The notes: generated by a model from the sequence alone, not told the origin. 64,000 nt of DNA from an uncultured Campylobacter sp. (GCF_938045345.1 NZ_CALIMS010000037.1:1-64000), one strand, 5' to 3'. Positions 27,832 through 37,094 are shown, counted from the first letter of the stretch. A program made the numbers and translations.

Positions 27832-28059
27832 ATGGATTCTTTCTCGATTTTTATTTTCCTTTTATTCGCGCTGCCGATAATTTCGTTTATTTTCCTCATC
27901 GTGTATTTAATAAAATTTATTAGATCTGCTAAAAGCGAGCCCGAGCGCCACAGAAGGATTAGAAATCTCCTGATCCTCTCCGCGTTTTTATTCATAATCT
28001 TTTCAGCCGCCCTAATAGGCTTTTTATGGCTGCTTAATAGCGCACTTGCGCATATGTGA
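27832..28059 (+). CDS. Small two-helix membrane protein
   Basis: 75 residues with two hydrophobic helices (FSIFIFLLFALPIISFIFLI and LLILSAFLFIIFSAALIGFL) joined by a basic loop (KSEPERHRRIRN). AAGGTGAG precedes the ATG. It is the first of three close genes that end with a phosphate-binding-protein homologue, so a joint envelope role is possible. No family is recognised. Confidence 0.65.
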   Translation: MDSFSIFIFLLFALPIISFIFLIVYLIKFIRSAKSEPERHRRIRNLLILSAFLFIIFSAALIGFLWLLNSALAHM

Positions 28060-28066
28060 GGCATAG

Positions 28067-28204
28067 ATGAGCGATGAAATTTTTCAAAAAACGATCGTCG
28101 TAATATTGGCGGCTTGGGCAATCAGCGTTTGTGCGCTAGTCGCAGCGGCGCTGTATCTGCAGAGCAAATGCTCGATCATCTCCTATATCGCAAACGGAAA
28201 CTAA
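28067..28204 (+). CDS. Small single-helix membrane protein (45 aa)
   Basis: ATG 28067 lies 7 bases after the previous stop and the TAA is one base before the next ATG. One helix (TIVVILAAWAISVCALVAAA) is followed by LYLQSKCSIISYIANGN. Exact packing between two genes and the helix pattern support a real gene; function unknown. Confidence 0.6.
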   Translation: MSDEIFQKTIVVILAAWAISVCALVAAALYLQSKCSIISYIANGN

Positions 28205-28205
28205 G

Positions 28206-29153
28206 ATGAAGCGTGCAATTATCGCCATTTTGCTGGTGTTTATCTTGGCGGCTTTCGATTTTGCGTTTTACCGCCTTGTCGTGAAGCGATACGTCAATCA
28301 AAGCAGCGCCGAGATGCAGGCCAAATCGATCGAGCTACATAAATTTCTGCCGTTTGATGAGGGCTCGCAGATCGTGCGCGTTAGCTCCAGTTTAAAACTT
28401 AGCGGCGATCTGCCCATAATCGACGGCGCAGCGGCTTTGTATCCCGTATTTTCGGCATTCGTCGCGGCGAGCTATCCTAAGCAAAGCGTGGAGTTTGACG
28501 GACAAAATTTCACGAATGCTAGCAGGCTTAAATTTAGCAACACTCGCGGCGCATACAAGGCCATAAGCGACGGCGAGGCGGATCTGATCTTTGTCGCCGC
28601 CCCTTCGAAGCAGCAGCTTGATTACGCGCGAGAAAAGGGCGCAAACTTACGCTTCGTGCCGATCGGGCTGGAGGCGTTCGTCTTTATCGTAAATGCAAAT
28701 AATAAAATTTCAAGCTTAACCGTGGATCAGGTGCGAGGGATCTATTCTGGGGAGTTTGACGACTGGTCGCAGCTAGGCGGCGAGCACATGCGAATAGATG
28801 CCGTGCAGCGAAACGCGGGCAGCGGCAGCCAGAGCGCATTTTTGAAATTTATGGGCGAGACGCAGCCTAAGCGCAAGATCACGGGCTTTTTCGGTAGCGC
28901 GATCGGCTTTTCGTTTCGATACTATGTCGAGGGGATCGTGCAAAACGGCGGCGTGAAGATGCTTAGCCTAAACGGCGCGTATCCGAATAAAGAAAATATC
29001 TCTAGCCGCAAATACCCGCTCGTAGCCGAAATTTACGCGGTTTACGATGAAAACAACAAAAACGAAAATATCCGCATCTTGATAGATTGGATCCTTTCAC
29101 CGCAGGGGCAAAGTATCATCGAAAATAGCGGCTACGTGCCGATTAAGGGCTAA
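28206..29153 (+). CDS. Membrane-anchored PstS-like substrate-binding protein
   Basis: 315 residues. One N-terminal helix (AIIAILLVFILAAFDFAFY) without a clear cleavage site suggests anchoring. The rest is a type II periplasmic binding fold resembling PstS: LPIIDGAAALYPVFSAF, ADLIFVAAPSK, LTVDQVRGIYSGEFDDWSQL and QRNAGSGSQSAFLKFMG, the last matching the phosphate-contact loop. No pstCAB transporter genes are adjacent; instead two small membrane proteins precede it. It could be a phosphate sensor or scavenger rather than a transporter part. Confidence 0.8.
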   Translation: MKRAIIAILLVFILAAFDFAFYRLVVKRYVNQSSAEMQAKSIELHKFLPFDEGSQIVRVSSSLKLSGDLPIIDGAAALYPVFSAFVAASYPKQSVEFDGQNFTNASRLKFSNTRGAYKAISDGEADLIFVAAPSKQQLDYAREKGANLRFVPIGLEAFVFIVNANNKISSLTVDQVRGIYSGEFDDWSQLGGEHMRIDAVQRNAGSGSQSAFLKFMGETQPKRKITGFFGSAIGFSFRYYVEGIVQNGGVKMLSLNGAYPNKENISSRKYPLVAEIYAVYDENNKNENIRILIDWILSPQGQSIIENSGYVPIKG

Positions 29154-29239
29154 GATCGCGGCTTAAATTTATACGGCGTTTGCCAAAAATTCAGCCAAAT
29201 TTCGTTAAAATCACAAAATTTCAAAAAACGGAAAACGAA

Positions 29240-29728
29240 GTGATAAAGATCATATTTTTAGACGTAGACGGCTGCCTTAGCGACGGCGGGCTGTACCATT
29301 CAAACGGCGGCGAAGAGATGAAGAAATTTAACGTAAAAGACGGGTTCGGCATCCAGGAATGGCAACGGCTGGGGCTAAAGGTCGCGATCATCACCGGCAA
29401 AAGCTCGCAAATCGTCGCAAACCGCGCGCGCGAGCTAAAGATCGATACGCTCTTTCAAGGCGAAAAAGACAAGCTCTCAAGGGCGGAGCAAATTTTAAAA
29501 AATTTTAACCTAAGCTTCGATGAGGCCGCCGCGATCGGCGATGATATAAACGATGCGAAGCTTTTAAATGCGGTCGCGATCAGCTTCAAGCCCGCCGATG
29601 CGCTAAGCTCGCTAAAAGCGGACGTCGCGCTAAGCAAAAACGGCGGCTGCGGTGCAGTGCGCGAGATGATCGAAATACTCGTCGATAAAAACGGCATGCG
29701 CGAAGAGTGGAATAGCAAATGGCTGTAA
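29240..29728 (+). CDS. kdsC: 3-deoxy-D-manno-octulosonate 8-phosphate phosphatase
   Basis: 162 residues if started at GTG 29240, just before the HAD motif IIFLDVDGCLSDGGLY; the open frame extends to TTG 29180 but that part is A/T-rich leader with a TAAAAT box. HAD motifs continue with IITGKSSQIV and AAIGDDINDAKLL. It releases phosphate from Kdo-8-P for LPS core synthesis. It leads the lptC-lptA-engB cluster, the order recalled for C. jejuni Cj0647-Cj0650. Confidence 0.9.
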   Translation: MIKIIFLDVDGCLSDGGLYHSNGGEEMKKFNVKDGFGIQEWQRLGLKVAIITGKSSQIVANRARELKIDTLFQGEKDKLSRAEQILKNFNLSFDEAAAIGDDINDAKLLNAVAISFKPADALSSLKADVALSKNGGCGAVREMIEILVDKNGMREEWNSKWL

Positions 29729-29783
29729 TTTTGCAAGCGCGCGCGAGGGGCGAAATTCTGCGTAGATCAAAAGGAGCCGAGCG

Positions 29784-30317
29784 ATGGTGATAAAAATTTT
29801 TTACGTCGCGATTGCGATCTTTTGCGTCGCAATGGTGTTTTTAAGCGTGCAGACGCCGTATTTTAGCGATATGTTTAGACAGGATCTAAGCATTGCGAAT
29901 ATGGAGATGAAAAAGATCGTCGATTATCAGATCGGCGAGCGCGTGGATGCTAAATTTACCGCGGACGGCGGCACTCGCTATAAGGATCGCGACGAGTTTG
30001 TAAATTTTAAAGCCGAGGAGATTAGCGCAGATCTAAATCACACTTTGGTTTCAAAGACTGCGACGCGCGCAGGCGAGCTGATAAAATTTAACGGCGACGC
30101 GCATTACGTAAATAGCAGAGGCTTTGATTACACGGCGCAGGAGATCATCTACGATACGAGCAGCAAGATCGTCCGCTCCGACGTGCCGTACGTGCTGCGC
30201 CAAGGCGGCGACCGCATCACGGGCGCAAGTATCAGCTACGACACCAAAACCAAACAAACAAACTCAAAAGGAATCCACGCATGGTATTTAATAAAAGATC
30301 AAAATTCCACAAACTAA
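29784..30317 (+). CDS. lptC: LPS export protein LptC
   Basis: 177 residues: one N-terminal membrane helix (FYVAIAIFCVAMVFLSVQTP), then a beta-jellyroll-like periplasmic part (AKFTADGGTRYKDRDEFVNF to TGASISYDTKTKQ). LptC links the inner-membrane LptBFG complex to LptA. AAAAGGAG precedes the ATG. It overlaps lptA by 37 bases, so translation is coupled. Confidence 0.85.
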   Translation: MVIKIFYVAIAIFCVAMVFLSVQTPYFSDMFRQDLSIANMEMKKIVDYQIGERVDAKFTADGGTRYKDRDEFVNFKAEEISADLNHTLVSKTATRAGELIKFNGDAHYVNSRGFDYTAQEIIYDTSSKIVRSDVPYVLRQGGDRITGASISYDTKTKQTNSKGIHAWYLIKDQNSTN

Positions 30318-30796
30318 TATTCGCATCTGCGCTAATTGCGGGCTTTGGCGCGACTACTCTTAGCGCCGCGCAGGAGCAGGTCGAGGTCACGGCGGATAAT
30401 TTTTTCGCCGACGAGATTAAGCAGATCAGCGTCCTAACAGGCAACGTCCGCATCAAAAAGGGCGCTTACGATACGCTAAATTCCGACAAAGTGACGATCT
30501 ATTTCGACGCTAAGCGTCAGCCTACCAAATACGTCGCGACGGGAAACGCAAATTTTAAAATTTTACTCAATCAAAAGCATTACGACGGCAGAGGCGGCGT
30601 GCTGACCTATGATCCGACTATCGAGGCTTATACGCTCGAAAACAACGCCTATCTGCATGAGGCCGAGACCAAAAAGGAGGTTTACGGCGATAAGATCATC
30701 GTAAATCGCCAAAAGGGCACCTACGAAGTAAAAAGCGGCGGCGGCGAGAAAAAGCCCGTGCGGCTGATCTTTCAGGTCGAAGATCAAAACAAATGA
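30281..30796 (+). CDS. lptA: LPS transport periplasmic protein LptA
   Basis: 171 residues with signal peptide ([18 protein letters not shown]) and an OstA-like repeat fold: [48 protein letters not shown]. It forms the bridge carrying LPS across the periplasm. It lies between lptC (overlap 37) and engB (ATGA overlap). Confidence 0.92.
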   Translation: MVFNKRSKFHKLIFASALIAGFGATTLSAAQEQVEVTADNFFADEIKQISVLTGNVRIKKGAYDTLNSDKVTIYFDAKRQPTKYVATGNANFKILLNQKHYDGRGGVLTYDPTIEAYTLENNAYLHEAETKKEVYGDKIIVNRQKGTYEVKSGGGEKKPVRLIFQVEDQNK

Positions 30797-31692
30797 TCTA
30801 TCCTAGCAGTGCGCAGTTTATCACCTCCGCCGCAAATATCGCGGGTGCGCCCGAGTTTGCGATGAGCGAAGTGGCGTTTTTGGGGCGTTCAAACGTCGGC
30901 AAAAGTAGCCTGATAAACGCGCTTACCGGGCGCAAAAATCTAGCCAAATCAAGCTCGACTCCCGGCAAAACGCAACTGATAAATTTTTTTGAAGTTAAAT
31001 TTAAACAAAAGCTTGCCGCAGATTCGGACGGCTCGCAAGCTGAAACGACGCCCGATCTGGCGAGCAAAGGGGCTTTGAGCTCGGATGCAAATTACGCGCG
31101 AGAGCGCGCGGACGTTGCGACGTCTGAGCGAAATTTAAAGCAGGACTCTATTTTAAATTTAAAAAGCGTTTCGGCGGATTTTAGATCGGATCGCGAGGTG
31201 GATCTTGCGGCAGGTTTTACGTCAAATTCCGCACAAAGCTCCGAATTAAATTTTACAGACAAATCCGCGCTAAGCTTAGCGGGCAATTCCGTTTTTTTGG
31301 ATATTGCGAGCTTGGGAGAAAATATCTCTTTGATCTTCGTGGATCTGCCGGGGTTTGGATACGCTAAGGTTTCTAAAAAACTGCATTATATCTGGCAGAA
31401 AAATCTCGACGAGTTCATCAAGGAGCGCCTAAATATCAAGCTTTTCGTCCATCTCATCGACGCGCGGCAGTTTGATCTTGCGATAGATAAAAATTTGCAA
31501 AACTATCTCGCTAGTTTTCTGCGCGGCGATCAAAAGGTCGTGAGGCTCTACACCAAAGCCGACAAGCTCAATCAAAGCGAGCGCGCAAAGCTTTTGAAGC
31601 ACGATCCGCAGGCGATTTTGGTCTCTACGCTAAAAGGCAGCGGGCTTGCAAAAGCGCGCGAGATCATTGTGCGCGGGGCGTTTGGATTATGA
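30793..31692 (+). CDS. engB: Ribosome biogenesis GTPase EngB/YihA with a large insertion
   Basis: 299 residues against about 200 for the family. All GTPase motifs are intact: G1 GRSNVGKSS (31-39), STPGKT (55-60), G3 [10 protein letters not shown] (184-193), G4 TKADK, G5 STLKGSG. About 100 Ser/Ala/Asn-rich residues (about 72-175) are inserted in the hairpin between LINFFEVKF and the strand before G3. The insert is encoded by AAATTTA/AAATTCC words like those in gene-free DNA. EngB assists 50S assembly and is normally essential, so the insert is presumably tolerated. Confidence 0.93.
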   Translation: MIYPSSAQFITSAANIAGAPEFAMSEVAFLGRSNVGKSSLINALTGRKNLAKSSSTPGKTQLINFFEVKFKQKLAADSDGSQAETTPDLASKGALSSDANYARERADVATSERNLKQDSILNLKSVSADFRSDREVDLAAGFTSNSAQSSELNFTDKSALSLAGNSVFLDIASLGENISLIFVDLPGFGYAKVSKKLHYIWQKNLDEFIKERLNIKLFVHLIDARQFDLAIDKNLQNYLASFLRGDQKVVRLYTKADKLNQSERAKLLKHDPQAILVSTLKGSGLAKAREIIVRGAFGL

Positions 31693-31804
31693 AATTTCTA
31701 AATTTAAATACGCAAAATTTTACGGCGCAAAATTTCAAAATAATTAAATTTAGCGGATATAAAATGCACCGCGAAAATTGCGCGAAGATTAGGGAAAATT
31801 TTAG

Positions 31805-32644
31805 ATGATACGGCTAAAAAAAGCGCGCCTTTGCGACATTTCGCGTATGCAGGAGCTCGTAAAAGAGGAGGTGCAAAACGGCGTGATCTTGCCGCTTGAA
31901 AGCGATGAGATAGCTGCCAATATCCGCTCATACGTGCTGGCGTTCGGTTGCGATTTTAAGGCGGATAGGAGTTTTGATTCCAAGGAAAATTTGAGTTTTA
32001 ATTCTAAAGAAAATTCCGATTTAAATTTAGCCGAGAATTCCGATTTAAATTTAGCGCGCAATGTCGATTTAAATTTAATCCAAAGCTCCGCCGCAAATTT
32101 TGCCGAAATTACTTCTGAAAATTCCGCAGAAAATGCCGCGGGTAATTTTGCGCCGCAACTAGCTACGTCTCAAAATAGCGTGTCACGAAATAGCGCAGCG
32201 CAAGCCGTATCCGGAGCGAGCCGCGCGCAAGCGGGCAAAGAGCAAATTTTACGGAGCGAATATTCGCAAGAAGCGAGCGTTTTTCAAACCGAACGTTCGC
32301 AGCCCTGCGAATCCCAGTGTCTAAAAGAAGCCGAAATTTTAGCGGGCTTTGCTTCGCTTAAAATTTTTAACGCAGATCTTGCCGAGGTGCGCTCGCTCAT
32401 CGTCGCTCCGCAGTTTCGCAGGCGAGGCATTGCCAGAGCTATCGTAAATGAGCTGCTCGGTGAAGCGAAATTTTACGGGCTAAAAAGCGTATTTACGCTC
32501 ACCTATCAAAAAGAATTTTTTGAGCGTCTGGGTTTTATCGAAATCCCAAAGGACGAGCTGCCCGCGCAAAAAATTTGGGCCGATTGTATTAAATGCAAAA
32601 AGTTTCCGGTATGCAACGAAATCGCACTTATCTATACGTTATAG
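31805..32644 (+). CDS. ArgA-like GNAT N-acetyltransferase with a large insertion
   Basis: 279 residues where about 150 would be usual. N-terminal IRLKKARLCDISRMQELV and C-terminal EVRSLIVAPQFRRRGIARAI (acetyl-CoA loop), FFERLGF and ADCIKCKKFPVCNEIAL match the short GNAT form of N-acetylglutamate synthase. About 125 residues (about 49-174) of SKENSDLNLAENSDLNLA-type repeats interrupt the fold between two strands. Likely the first step of arginine synthesis. It sits between engB and the mreD-like gene, a position I do not recall being occupied in C. jejuni. Confidence 0.8.
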   Translation: MIRLKKARLCDISRMQELVKEEVQNGVILPLESDEIAANIRSYVLAFGCDFKADRSFDSKENLSFNSKENSDLNLAENSDLNLARNVDLNLIQSSAANFAEITSENSAENAAGNFAPQLATSQNSVSRNSAAQAVSGASRAQAGKEQILRSEYSQEASVFQTERSQPCESQCLKEAEILAGFASLKIFNADLAEVRSLIVAPQFRRRGIARAIVNELLGEAKFYGLKSVFTLTYQKEFFERLGFIEIPKDELPAQKIWADCIKCKKFPVCNEIALIYTL

Positions 32645-33099
32645 CTGACACGCTTTTTAGCGCGGGGGTTCTTTTCTACCTGCTTCTAAGTGCGGTGTAT
32701 AGGGGGCTGCCGCCGCTGATCGGATTTTTTTTCACGGCGATGGTGGTGCAAAAATACGAAAACGACGTGAAATTTAAAAAGTTCGGCTTTAGCTGGTTTT
32801 TCTCTATTTTTTATCTGTTTTGCGCCGAGCAGATCCACGGATTTAACCTATTTAGCGTGGCTATCGCGTATTGTATATTTTATTTCGTGGTCTATGAAAA
32901 CTCATTTAAATATATTAAATTTAGAAATTTTTTGATCTGCTTTTACGTGATGATCAGCTATGTTTTGGTCTTTGTGGTGAGTAACGCGATCTCGGCAATC
33001 AAAAAGAGCGAGTACCTGCCTCTAAACGGCGAGTATTTAAATTATATCGTGATCGAAATTTTGCTCGCTCTGCTCTTTTTTAAGGGGCGATTGGTATGA
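32593..33099 (+). CDS. MreD-like multi-helix membrane protein
   Basis: 168 residues, mostly hydrophobic with about five helices (YVIADTLFSAGVLFYLLLSA, LPPLIGFFFTAMVV, FYVMISYVLVFVV and others). It precedes the PBP2 gene with an ATGA-type overlap, as mreD precedes mrdA elsewhere and as Cj0651 does in C. jejuni (from memory). The ATG at 32593 overlaps the acetyltransferase by 52 bases; ATG 32611 is an alternative. A role with the elongation machinery is inferred from context. Confidence 0.7.
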   Translation: MQKVSGMQRNRTYLYVIADTLFSAGVLFYLLLSAVYRGLPPLIGFFFTAMVVQKYENDVKFKKFGFSWFFSIFYLFCAEQIHGFNLFSVAIAYCIFYFVVYENSFKYIKFRNFLICFYVMISYVLVFVVSNAISAIKKSEYLPLNGEYLNYIVIEILLALLFFKGRLV

Positions 33100-34916
33100 G
33101 GCTGAAGTTTGTATTTGCTTTCGTGATACTATTTTTTAGCATGCTTTTGGTTAGAATTTATTATCTTTCGATCAAATCGAACGAATTCTACGAGCAGGTC
33201 GCCAAAAATAACGTCATCTCTACCGAATACATCCCGCCGGTGCGCGGTCAAATTTTAGACGCCAAAGGTCGCCCGCTCGCGATAAACAATCTCGGCTTTT
33301 CTCTATCGATCGCGCCGCATCTAAAAGACGCCGCGCTGCAAAGCGAGCTAAATAATATCTCGCGCTACTTCAAAGATCTCAACGTCACCGCGATGAGCAA
33401 GAGCTACAAGGACGCGAATTCCGCTTATAATCAAGATTTTATCGAAGTCGTGCCGTTTTTGGACTACAACGCCACGATAGAGCATTTCGCGAGCTTGAGC
33501 CTGCACGAAAATATTAAAATTTCGCCCGCTTCGCAGCGCTTTTATCCTTACGGCGCGCTTGCTTCGCATATCATCGGCTACGTAGGCCGCGCCAATAAAA
33601 AAGATATCCAAAACAACCCCCTAAGCGCGCTTACCGGATACAACGGCAGAAGCGGCGTCGAGGGGTATTATAACGAGCTTTTGCAGGGCAGCAAGGGCGA
33701 GCGCAAGACGAAGGTTACGGCGCTAAATCAGGTCGTAGAGGAGATCTCGATGCAGGAGCCCAGCAGCAGCGAAATTTCGCTTACCATCGATCTTGAGCTG
33801 CAAAAATACCTCGAGGAAATTTTTAAAGATAAAGACGGCGTAGCGATCGTGATGGATCTGCACGACGGCGCTATCATCGCGGCGGGCAGCTTCCCCGAGT
33901 ACGATCTGAACACCTTCGTGGGCGGAATTTCACAGGCGCAGTGGGATGAGCTGATAAAAGATCCGCGCCATCCTTTTACGAATAAGCTCGTAAACGGCCT
34001 CTATCCGCCGGGCTCGGTCATTAAGATGGCGGTGGGGATGAGCTTTTTAAACAGCGGCAAGATCAACGAGAACTGGAGCGTGTTTTGCAGCGGCGCGATA
34101 GAACTTGGAGGGCGTAAATTTCGCTGCTGGAAGAGCTGGGGTCACGGCCGTGTGAGCTTAGTAGAAGCGATTAAAGGCAGCTGCGACGTGTATTTTTACG
34201 AAGGCTCGCTGCTGGTGGGGATCGACTATATGTCCGCGTATCTGCAGCGCATGGGTTTCGGTAGCAAAACGGGCGTCGATCTGCCCAATGAGTTTGTAGG
34301 CACGATGCCTAATAAGGCCTGGAAAATGCAGAAATTTAAGCGCGCGTGGTATCAGGGCGAGACGGTCAATGCCTCGATCGGTCAAGGCGACGTGCTCGTA
34401 ACCCCTATGCAGGTGGCGAAAAACACCGCGCAGATCGCCTCGGGCAAGGCTATCACGCCGCATTTTTTAAAAAGCATCGACGGTAAGCCGGTGGAATTTA
34501 CCCCTACCGAGCTTTTCACGCCGAAAGAAAAGGCGCAGCTGCCCCTCGTGCGACGCGGTATGTATGAGGTCGGCAACAATCCCGACGGAGGCACTGCCTA
34601 CAAGCTCATCCATACCGCAGTAGTGCCTCTAGCGGTCAAGACGGGCACCGCGCAGGTCGTAGGCATCTCTCAGACCGCTAAAAAGCGAATGAAAGAGGCC
34701 GATATGGACTACTTCCACCGCTCGCATGCCTGGATGACGAGCTTTGGTCCTTACGATAAGCCGCAATACGCCGTAACCGTGCTCGTAGAACACGGCGGCG
34801 GCGGCGGAAGCGCGGCAGGTCCAGTGATAATGCAAATCTACGAAAAACTCGCCCAGATGGGCTACATCGACGCCAACGCAACGACTAACAAAGATACCGC
34901 AAAGAAAACGAAGTAG
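33096..34916 (+). CDS. mrdA: Penicillin-binding protein 2 (elongation transpeptidase)
   Basis: 606 residues. One N-terminal helix (FVFAFVILFFSMLLVRIYYL), the pedestal domain (EYIPPVRGQILDAKGRPLA, SHIIGYVGR) and the transpeptidase domain with SxxK in PPGSVIKMA (about 307), the SxD motif in KGSCDVYFYEG and KTGTAQVVG (about 515). It cross-links peptidoglycan during side-wall growth. The start overlaps the mreD-like stop by four bases. Confidence 0.95.
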   Translation: MRLKFVFAFVILFFSMLLVRIYYLSIKSNEFYEQVAKNNVISTEYIPPVRGQILDAKGRPLAINNLGFSLSIAPHLKDAALQSELNNISRYFKDLNVTAMSKSYKDANSAYNQDFIEVVPFLDYNATIEHFASLSLHENIKISPASQRFYPYGALASHIIGYVGRANKKDIQNNPLSALTGYNGRSGVEGYYNELLQGSKGERKTKVTALNQVVEEISMQEPSSSEISLTIDLELQKYLEEIFKDKDGVAIVMDLHDGAIIAAGSFPEYDLNTFVGGISQAQWDELIKDPRHPFTNKLVNGLYPPGSVIKMAVGMSFLNSGKINENWSVFCSGAIELGGRKFRCWKSWGHGRVSLVEAIKGSCDVYFYEGSLLVGIDYMSAYLQRMGFGSKTGVDLPNEFVGTMPNKAWKMQKFKRAWYQGETVNASIGQGDVLVTPMQVAKNTAQIASGKAITPHFLKSIDGKPVEFTPTELFTPKEKAQLPLVRRGMYEVGNNPDGGTAYKLIHTAVVPLAVKTGTAQVVGISQTAKKRMKEADMDYFHRSHAWMTSFGPYDKPQYAVTVLVEHGGGGGSAAGPVIMQIYEKLAQMGYIDANATTNKDTAKKTK

Positions 34917-34945
34917 GATGGGATTTTAGAATTCTGTCCATGCTT

Positions 34946-34980
34946 GGCTTGCTTTAAATTTTAAAATTTAGCAAGCCTTT
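34946..34980 (+). terminator. Terminator-like hairpin after mrdA
   Basis: GGCTTGCT (34946-34953) pairs with AGCAAGCC (34970-34977); the loop itself is the palindromic TTAAATTTTAAAATTT, so the stem nearly extends throughout. TTT follows. It lies 30 bases after the mrdA stop. Confidence 0.55.
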
Positions 34981-35194
34981 GCGGGTTTAAAATTTTGAAA
35001 TTTACCCCGCTTCCGCAAGTTTGAAATTTTAAAATTTAGCGATGAACGTCGGCATAGAATTTTAAAATTTTATGAAACTTGGAGGAGATAGAATTTTATT
35101 TCACTATTACGGGTTTGAAATTTTAAAATTTAGCGCAGTGCGGAGGCTTTGAAATTTAGAATTTTACCCGTCCTTTGCAGATTTTAAATTTTAA
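34981..35194. repeat. Cluster of AAATTTTAAAATTT-type words
   Basis: Five or more copies of the palindromic word GAAATTTTAAAATTTA, or close variants, occur within 200 bases, spaced by 20-40 unrelated bases. The same word occurs at 36750-37000, 45215-45265 and in the large gene-free regions near 55-57 and 59-60 kb. No gene here. Confidence 0.6.
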
Positions 35195-35911
35195 ATGCAC
35201 CATAAGAATAAGGCGGTAGAATACGCTAAAATATTTTTTATAAAAATGGGGAAATTTATGAGGGATTATGATAAAGAACCGATAGTGATAAAAAACGACT
35301 ATTTGCTAAAAAGTAGATTAACAGTAGGAATTTTTTTCTTGATATTCGCATTAGTATTTGCCATTAGATCTATTTTTCCCATCGAAAGTTTCTTTAATAG
35401 TATTTTGAGAAAAGGCGAGCTAGCGCTTTGCGTATTTATATTTTTTAAAACGATTTTTGGAGATTTTGCAATGCTGAAAAGCATGCTAGTAAATGACTTA
35501 CAAATTAGAATTTTTGAGAAAATAATAGAATGTGACTATGTGGATTTTGCAGGGAATTTAAAGGTACTAAAAATCCAGCTTACGGAGCATACAAAGATAA
35601 CGTATTCATACTTTCCATGTTTTGGAGAAACTGCAAAACTTGATAGTAAAACTTTAATGGATAAAATTACGTATATAACAAATCTTGCAATGGCTATCGT
35701 CATAAACTTTATATCTATAATTATCTTTCAATGCTTAAATTCCTTGAGGATAAAAAAGTACTATATTTTTAATGATAACGGTATTGTGATATCGGCAAAA
35801 CAAAATAAATTACTTATTGATAGATTTGGCAAAGTTCCTTTTAATAAGCGAACCCTGATGATATCTTTAACTAACTACAATTCAAAATTTTTTGATAAGG
35901 ATAAAAAATAA
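35195..35911 (+). CDS. Unknown membrane protein
   Basis: 238 residues, A/T-rich. Two N-terminal helices (LTVGIFFLIFALVFAIRSIF and ELALCVFIFFKTIFG) and a central one (LAMAIVINFISIIIFQCL), with soluble parts between and after. No motif is recognised. The start is uncertain: ATG 35195 lacks a good site, and ATG 35246 (MGKFMRDYDKE) or 35258 would remove 17-21 residues. Codon use is more A/T-rich than the neighbours, which hints at an acquired gene. Confidence 0.55.
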   Translation: MHHKNKAVEYAKIFFIKMGKFMRDYDKEPIVIKNDYLLKSRLTVGIFFLIFALVFAIRSIFPIESFFNSILRKGELALCVFIFFKTIFGDFAMLKSMLVNDLQIRIFEKIIECDYVDFAGNLKVLKIQLTEHTKITYSYFPCFGETAKLDSKTLMDKITYITNLAMAIVINFISIIIFQCLNSLRIKKYYIFNDNGIVISAKQNKLLIDRFGKVPFNKRTLMISLTNYNSKFFDKDKK

Positions 35912-35950
35912 TTCTAATTTTAACGGTATCAAATTAGGTGAATAAGTAGA

Positions 35951-36649
35951 ATGAAAATTTTAGCTTACGATCGCAACGGGCAATATAGACGATGGCAGCC
36001 AAGGCTTAAATTTGATGATAGATTACGACAAAGAATTTTAAAAAGCGCCGAAATGAAACGCGATAAAAGCCAAATTGATCTTAAAAGCTATAAATTAGGG
36101 GCTAGGGTTATAAAGGAGTTCATTAAAAAATGTTTTGAGCTAAAAGGAGTAAGAATTTTATTCTGGATCGCCTTGCTCTTTTTTACTATAGACTGCCTGG
36201 GCGTTATATTTGCCAGCATAGATGCGGTTTTTTTGGCGGAGTATAGCGGTTATGATATCGCGCATCCGTTTTCTATCGTTTTAAAAGCTTTTGAACTAAC
36301 GTGGCGTGAAGAGGCGAGCGATAGCGAAAGCGATATTTTTGGCGCTATGGTATTGTATCTATTTTGCGCGACGGTAATTTTGCCTCTAATCATCTGCTGT
36401 TTTGTATTTTCCAAAATAAAGGCTTTTATTCTGCTGGATAAAATATCCGCCGCATCTGCATTTTTTATAAGTTTATTTTATGCTTATCCGCTAGCTGTGA
36501 TAATCCTAGCAAAAGCGGGTTTTACTTGGTTGGGTCATCTATTTGATCGCTCAAATTTTAATTTTAGCATAATGATGATAAGCGCTTTACCGTCGCTAAT
36601 AATCGCGTCTGCGATGGTTCTTATTCTAAAAAGAAGAGATAAAATTTAA
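35951..36649 (+). CDS. Unknown multi-helix membrane protein
   Basis: 232 residues. A basic cytoplasmic N-terminus of about 70 residues, then about five hydrophobic helices (ILFWIALLFFTIDCLGVIF, MVLYLFCATVILPLIICCFV, AAFFISLFYAYPLAVIILA, MISALPSLIIASAMVLIL) and a short basic end. No family is recognised. It lies 39 bases after another unknown membrane protein, so the two may act together. Confidence 0.6.
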   Translation: MKILAYDRNGQYRRWQPRLKFDDRLRQRILKSAEMKRDKSQIDLKSYKLGARVIKEFIKKCFELKGVRILFWIALLFFTIDCLGVIFASIDAVFLAEYSGYDIAHPFSIVLKAFELTWREEASDSESDIFGAMVLYLFCATVILPLIICCFVFSKIKAFILLDKISAASAFFISLFYAYPLAVIILAKAGFTWLGHLFDRSNFNFSIMMISALPSLIIASAMVLILKRRDKI

Positions 36650-37094
36650 TGCAGATAAGTTTATGAGACCATCTTTTTTTGACCAAATTTCGCGTAAATT
36701 AATACGTAAAATTTTATGAATAGGGCTCGAGATATGTGAATTTAAAAGAGGCAAATTTTGAAACGATCTTAAAATTTGCTTCCGTTTCGGATTTAAAATT
36801 TTAGGTTTCGAGGTTTGGAATTTCGATCATCGACTTCGAATTTTAAAATTTTAATCCTGACGACCTTTTAAAATTTTATGATCTAAAATCCTTGCGCTTT
36901 TGAATCCTGCAGCTCAAAGTCGCTGCTTCTTAAATTTAAAATTCTAAGCTCTGAGATGCGGAGCCTTGCTCGATAAAATTTTAAAATCTAAGCCGGAATT
37001 TTATTTGGTAAAAATTTTATCGGGCAGGATTTGGCTCGATAAATTCTATAGAATGCTATTATGAAAGGGGAAAAGATGAAATTTTAAATAGAGC
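36650..37094. other. Repeat-filled gene-free interval
   Basis: 445 bases rich in AAATTTTAAAATTTT words and their variants, between an unknown membrane protein and the orphan CRISPR remnant. It offers no open frame with a start signal. Confidence 0.45.

Noticed and set aside
29180..29239. Upstream extension of kdsC to TTG 29180
   Set aside because: The extra 20 residues precede the HAD motif start seen in the family and overlap a likely promoter; GTG 29240 fits better.
31689..31808. 39-codon frame between engB and the ArgA-like gene with ATGA overlaps at both ends
   Set aside because: The overlaps are suggestive, but the peptide ([17 protein letters not shown]...) is repeat-word translation without a ribosome binding site of its own.
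34946..34980. Possible mobile-element end formed by the hairpin after mrdA
   Set aside because: No transposase, no target duplication, and the structure is explained as a terminator built on the common A/T palindrome.
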